DNA of 16,192 nucleotides from JAWXBM01 sp037968555 (GTDB taxonomy: Bacteria; Pseudomonadota; Gammaproteobacteria; Xanthomonadales; SZUA-36). The stretch is taken from positions 1 to 16,192 of the forward strand of contig JBBKVS010000188.1 in the NCBI GenBank assembly GCA_037968555.1, in the 5' to 3' direction. Under the pieces are notes generated by a model. It did no database searches. It was not told the origin of the DNA and saw only the letters and a list, made by a program, of their open reading frames with translations. Of this stretch, positions 12,378-16,192 are shown in pieces; the stretch's first letter is position 1, and every line of letters begins with the position of its first letter. Both the position numbers and the translations under genes were made by a program.

Positions 12378-15194
12378 TCAAGCCACCCGCCGGTGCTCGC
12401 CTGCACCACTTACGTTTTCGACACAACGCAGGCAGGCTTCCGGATGCTCCGGATCAGCACCCACATCGGCCCGGTAATGCCAGCAACGCACACATTTGGC
12501 ATGCTCAGAAGGTGTAACCCTCAAGGCGATGTCTCCACCGTCCAATCTGACCTGTTCTGCATCGTCCGGCACAGACTCGATGTCATGCACTCGGGCATCT
12601 GAGGTGATCAGTACAAAACGCAACTCATCCCCCAGCCAATCCAAGGCCTCCTTGTAGTCACCACTCAGCCAAAGATCGACCTCGACTGCCAGGGATGATC
12701 CGGCCGCTCCTGAGCGCCGCACCTGCTCAATGGATTTACTCACCGCTTCACGCAACTCCAGGATCTGTTCCCAGCGAGCTCTTTCTTCCGCTGGTTGGTC
12801 CAGCTCAAATAAGCCCTGCCACCAGGTCGCCAGCAAAACACTCTCGCTGCGGTCGCCTGGCATATGGGCATGGATTTCTTCAGCCGTGAAGCTCAATACG
12901 GGAGTAATCCAGCGCAACATGGCTTCCAGCACATGGTACATGGCAGTTTGCGCTGAGCGCCTCGGTACGCTGTCAGCTGCCGTGGTATAGAGCCTGTCCT
13001 TGATGATATCCAGGTAAAAAGCGCCCATGTCGAAAGCGCAGAAATGATGCACTTTTTGGTAAATCTGCAGGAATTGATAATCTTCGTAAGCTTGCTGCAC
13101 TTCATTCTGCAACTGCAAAGCCCGGTCTACGGCCCAGCGGTCCAACGGCAACAAATCTTCCGCGGCCAATGCCTGCGAGGGGTCAAAACCATGCAAATTG
13201 CCGAGCAGAAAACGTGCAGTATTGCGGATACGACGATAGGCATCGGAAACTCGTTTGAGAATTTCGTCTGATACGCTCATTTCGCCACGATAGTCCGCAG
13301 CTGCCACCCACAAACGCAGCACATCCGCACCCAATGAGTTCATCACTTTACCCGGCAGCATGACGTTACCCAGTGACTTGGACATTTTGCGACCATCCGC
13401 ATCAACCACAAAGCCATGGGTCAGCACTTGTTTGTAGGGTGCTGAATCATGCATTGCAACCGATGTGAGCAATGAACTCTGGAACCAGCCACGGTGCTGA
13501 TCTGAGCCTTCCAGATACAAGTCAGCAGGTCGTTCCAGTTCGGGTCGTTCATCCAGTACACAGCGATGCGAAACGCCTGAATCAAACCACACGTCGAGAA
13601 TATCGCTGACTTTATGCCACTGGCTGGAGTCCACGCCCAGTCGAGTGTAGATATCATCAGCAAACCAGCAATCCACGCCCTCCTGTTCAACCAGCTGTGC
13701 AACCTGATGCATCAGTTGCTGTGTTTGCGGATGCAGTTCGCCACTGGCAATGTTGACAAACAAGGTGATGGGCACACCCCAGGTGCGCTGCCTGGAAATG
13801 CACCAATCCGGGCGATTCTGCACCATGCCCCGGATACGTTCCTCTCCCCAGCCTGGCACCCAGCGAACATTGCCTATCGCAGCCATCGCACTGGCGCGTA
13901 AATTGGCTTGGTCCATGCTGATAAACCATTGTGGAGTGACCCGGAATGCTGTGGGTGTCTTGTGCCTCCAGCAGTGTGGATAGCTGTGCTCAAAAGCTTC
14001 ATTGAACAGCAGTACACCATTCGTCTGCAGCAATTCGGTAATCGTTTCGTTGGCTTTCCAGACCCACTGACCGGCAAACAATTCGGTGTCGTCCAGGTAC
14101 ACGCCATCTGGCCCCACCGGATTGCTGATGGGTAAGTTGTACAACTGACCAACCAGGAAATCTTCTACACCATGTCCGGGAGCTGTATGCACAGCACCGG
14201 TACCTGCTTCAATCGTGACATGTTCACCCAGGACGACAGGCACCTGACGCTTGTAAAATGGATGATGCACGAGCACGTGCTCCAAAGCCTGGCCTTTGAC
14301 CTGGCCCAGTACCTTCACCTGATCCAGCGCCAGACGCGCCACCACGGCATCCTGCAGATCGGCAGCAATCACAATGCTGATGGTTTGCTGCTGCCATTGT
14401 GCAGTCAGCAACACATAATCCAGTTCGGCATGCAATGCCACCGCGTGGTTGGCCGGCAAGGTCCAGGGCGTGGTGGTCCAGATGGGCACGCCCAATTCGC
14501 CACCGGGGTCGCTTGCCGCGAATACGGCTAAAAAGGCTTCACGATCTACCGCACGAAACAGCACATCGATGGCGGGTGATACCTTGTCCTGGTATTCGAT
14601 TTCAGCCTCGGCCAGCGCCGACCCGCAATCAAAGCACCAGTGCACCGGCTTGGCACCCTGCATCAAATGACCTTTTTCGATAATGGCAGCCAGCGCGCGA
14701 ATCATAGTGGCTTCATAACTGAAAGCTCGGGTTTCGTAAGGCTGATCCCAATCACCGATAACACCCATGCGGCGAAAGCCAATCTTTTGCAACTCCACCT
14801 GTTTGCCTGCATATTCGCGACATTGGGCACGGAAAGCAGCTGCATCCAGTTTCTGCCCTACTTTGCCAAACTTCTTTTCTACCTGCAGTTCTATAGGCAA
14901 GCCATGGCAATCCCAACCCGGCACATAGGGTGAACGAAAACCGGCCATCAAACGCGATTTGACCACGATATCCTTGAGGATTTTGTTCACTGCATGGCCC
15001 ATATGCAGGTCGCCATTGGCATAGGGTGGACCATCGTGCAACAACCACAATGGACGCTCAGAGGTAGATTGCTGGATGCGCTGATACATGCCAGCGTTTT
15101 CCCAGGCTTCCAGCATGGCCGGCTCGCGATTTGCCAGGTTGGCCTTCATGGCAAACTCAGTTTGCGGCAGGTTGATTGTGTCTTTGTATTCCAT
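12378..15194 (-). CDS. ileS: Isoleucyl-tRNA synthetase
   Basis: This 938-residue class I aminoacyl-tRNA synthetase charges tRNA-Ile with isoleucine and edits misactivated valine. The HIGH motif appears as HMGH (64-67) after DGPPYANGD, and KMSKS at 603-607 (GRKMSKSLGN). The tRNA-binding and editing regions are intact (for example TTPWTLPANHAV and the GTGAVHTAPGHG editing motif). A C-terminal zinc finger has Cys901, Cys904, Cys921 and Cys924. Length matches the E. coli enzyme. ATG 15194 begins 30 bp after the ribF stop. No promoter is obvious in that gap, so the gene is probably co-transcribed with ribF, and it abuts lspA downstream. Confidence 0.98.
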   Translation of the reverse strand: MEYKDTINLPQTEFAMKANLANREPAMLEAWENAGMYQRIQQSTSERPLWLLHDGPPYANGDLHMGHAVNKILKDIVVKSRLMAGFRSPYVPGWDCHGLPIELQVEKKFGKVGQKLDAAAFRAQCREYAGKQVELQKIGFRRMGVIGDWDQPYETRAFSYEATMIRALAAIIEKGHLMQGAKPVHWCFDCGSALAEAEIEYQDKVSPAIDVLFRAVDREAFLAVFAASDPGGELGVPIWTTTPWTLPANHAVALHAELDYVLLTAQWQQQTISIVIAADLQDAVVARLALDQVKVLGQVKGQALEHVLVHHPFYKRQVPVVLGEHVTIEAGTGAVHTAPGHGVEDFLVGQLYNLPISNPVGPDGVYLDDTELFAGQWVWKANETITELLQTNGVLLFNEAFEHSYPHCWRHKTPTAFRVTPQWFISMDQANLRASAMAAIGNVRWVPGWGEERIRGMVQNRPDWCISRQRTWGVPITLFVNIASGELHPQTQQLMHQVAQLVEQEGVDCWFADDIYTRLGVDSSQWHKVSDILDVWFDSGVSHRCVLDERPELERPADLYLEGSDQHRGWFQSSLLTSVAMHDSAPYKQVLTHGFVVDADGRKMSKSLGNVMLPGKVMNSLGADVLRLWVAAADYRGEMSVSDEILKRVSDAYRRIRNTARFLLGNLHGFDPSQALAAEDLLPLDRWAVDRALQLQNEVQQAYEDYQFLQIYQKVHHFCAFDMGAFYLDIIKDRLYTTAADSVPRRSAQTAMYHVLEAMLRWITPVLSFTAEEIHAHMPGDRSESVLLATWWQGLFELDQPAEERARWEQILELREAVSKSIEQVRRSGAAGSSLAVEVDLWLSGDYKEALDWLGDELRFVLITSDARVHDIESVPDDAEQVRLDGGDIALRVTPSEHAKCVRCWHYRADVGADPEHPEACLRCVENVSGAGEHRRVA

Positions 15195-15224
15195 AATTTT
15201 CCAAGTGCCTGTCGGCTCTTCCCG

Positions 15225-16187
15225 TTACCCAGGCATTGTGCCTTTCTGTTTGGCCAGTAACTGCCTGGCCTGTTGTTCATCACGCTTCATCTGAAGCAAC
15301 AAAGTATCGATATCAGCAAAATGCGACTCATCCCGCAACTTTGCCACAAATTCTACCTGTAATCGCCGCCCGTATAGGTCTGCGGCAAAATCAAACAGGT
15401 GCACTTCCAACAACAAATCTTCTCCGCCCACCGTAGGGCGACTTCCCAGGCTCGCGACTGCTTCCTGCCAGGGGCCATCACCCGACGCGTCGCAAACACG
15501 GGCATAAACGGCAAAGATGCCATTTATTGGACTTGGCTGCGCACGAACTCTCAAGTTTGCTGTGGGATATCCAAGCGTACGGCCCAACTGCTGACCCCGA
15601 ACTACGTGCCCTTCCATGCGATACGGACGACCCAGCATCCTGCGTGCGTGGTCAAAATCGCCAACAGACAATGCCTGCCTGATAGCCGTGCTGGATATCC
15701 GTTCTTCGTCAGCCAATACCGGCTCCAGTGCTTCCACGCTAAAACCGGATTCATTACCCAAAGAGACCAGCAAGTCCAGGTTGCCGGCCCTTTTATTTCC
15801 AAAACGAAAATCCTGACCGACTACAACATGTCGGGCTGCCAGCTCATTGACCAACACCTGGCGGACAAATTCCGCCGGCTCCATTTGTGCCAAGGCCTGG
15901 GTAAATCGCATCATCCAGCACAAATCCGTACCAATTGATTGCAGCATGGCCAATTTTTGATGCACTGTGCTCAAGCGTGCAGGCGCTTGGTCTGGCCTGA
16001 AAAAGGCTTGTGGCAATGGTTCAAAGGTCACGACCACCAATTGCTCGCCGGCTGATACATTCGCCCGCGCACGCATCACCAAGGCCTGGTGCCCCCTGTG
16101 CACACCATCAAAATTTCCGATTGTGACTACCGATCGGCAAGATGGCGTGCTCCCGTTAGATCCGGGCCTGTTACGTTTGAGGTGCAC
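15225..16187 (-). CDS. ribF: Bifunctional riboflavin kinase/FAD synthetase RibF
   Basis: This cytoplasmic protein of about 320 residues phosphorylates riboflavin to FMN and adenylylates FMN to FAD. The N-terminal nucleotidyltransferase domain shows TIGNFDGVHRGHQ (22-34), GQDFRFG (124-130) and ISSTAIRQAL (164-173). The C-terminal kinase domain shows GRTLGYPTANL (202-212), where PTAN binds nucleotide and metal, and the LEVHLFDFAADLYGR stretch. The only start inside the window is GTG at 16187, which gives an N-terminus of about the usual length. The frame is open to the window edge, so an ATG a few codons further upstream is possible and the 5' end is provisional. It is first of the seen ribF-ileS-lspA-ispH set. 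Confidence 0.95.
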   Translation of the reverse strand: MHLKRNRPGSNGSTPSCRSVVTIGNFDGVHRGHQALVMRARANVSAGEQLVVVTFEPLPQAFFRPDQAPARLSTVHQKLAMLQSIGTDLCWMMRFTQALAQMEPAEFVRQVLVNELAARHVVVGQDFRFGNKRAGNLDLLVSLGNESGFSVEALEPVLADEERISSTAIRQALSVGDFDHARRMLGRPYRMEGHVVRGQQLGRTLGYPTANLRVRAQPSPINGIFAVYARVCDASGDGPWQEAVASLGSRPTVGGEDLLLEVHLFDFAADLYGRRLQVEFVAKLRDESHFADIDTLLLQMKRDEQQARQLLAKQKGTMPG

Positions 16188-16192
16188 CGTGT

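Noticed and set aside
1..16192. Mobile element, integrase, CRISPR array or defence system
   Set aside because: No transposase, integrase, spaced direct repeats or defence-family motifs are seen on either strand. The tRNA gene has no adjacent integrase.

Overview
The window reads as a stretch of a gammaproteobacterial chromosome. The strongest evidence is the housekeeping block ribF-ileS-lspA-ispH on the minus strand next to a set of type IV pilus minor pilin genes, a neighbourhood known from Pseudomonas and relatives. A TonB-dependent receptor, a spinster-like MFS transporter and a secreted polyester depolymerase point to a free-living aerobe, perhaps aquatic. That ecological placement is inference. 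I see no insertion sequence, integrase, phage gene or CRISPR array.

Region 1 (1-6046) looks like one catabolic or uptake locus built around a divergent promoter region at about 3850-3911. Leftward run an alpha/beta hydrolase, a TonB-dependent outer-membrane receptor 10 bp after it, an intrinsic terminator, and an MFS transporter that leaves the window. Rightward run a TetR-family regulator and an acyl-CoA synthetase that overlap by 4 nt. Together they could import a hydrophobic ligand across the outer membrane, hydrolyse an ester or similar bond, activate the released acid with CoA, and control this through the TetR protein. The substrate cannot be read from the sequence.

Region 2 (6150-7121) encodes a secreted single-domain polyhydroxybutyrate depolymerase resembling the Penicillium funiculosum enzyme, with its catalytic residues visible. 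It may feed hydroxy acids to the nearby ligase, which is inference.

Region 3 (7122-8361) holds a CspA-family cold-shock gene on the minus strand with a distant intrinsic terminator and a long AT-rich upstream stretch. It also holds a 27-bp perfect inverted repeat and a tRNA-Thr(CGU) gene with encoded CCA and a sigma-70 promoter with a GC-rich discriminator.

Region 4 (8362-10818) is a tightly packed plus-strand operon of four pilin-like genes, pilV-pilW-pilX-pilE. There is no fimU/fimT upstream and no pilY1 between pilX and pilE, where these are often found.

Region 5 (10867-16187) is the minus-strand ribF-ileS-lspA-ispH operon (FAD synthesis, isoleucyl-tRNA synthetase, lipoprotein signal peptidase, isoprenoid synthesis), convergent with the pilin operon. 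The fkpB gene often found between lspA and ispH is absent; those two genes overlap by 4 nt. A hairpin with a U-tract overlaps the ispH stop codon.

I did not find a convincing wholly new system. The points most worth a second look are the orphan uptake/activation locus, the fungal-type depolymerase, the calcium-loop motifs in the receptor and in PilW, the missing pilY1, and the palindrome beside the tRNA.
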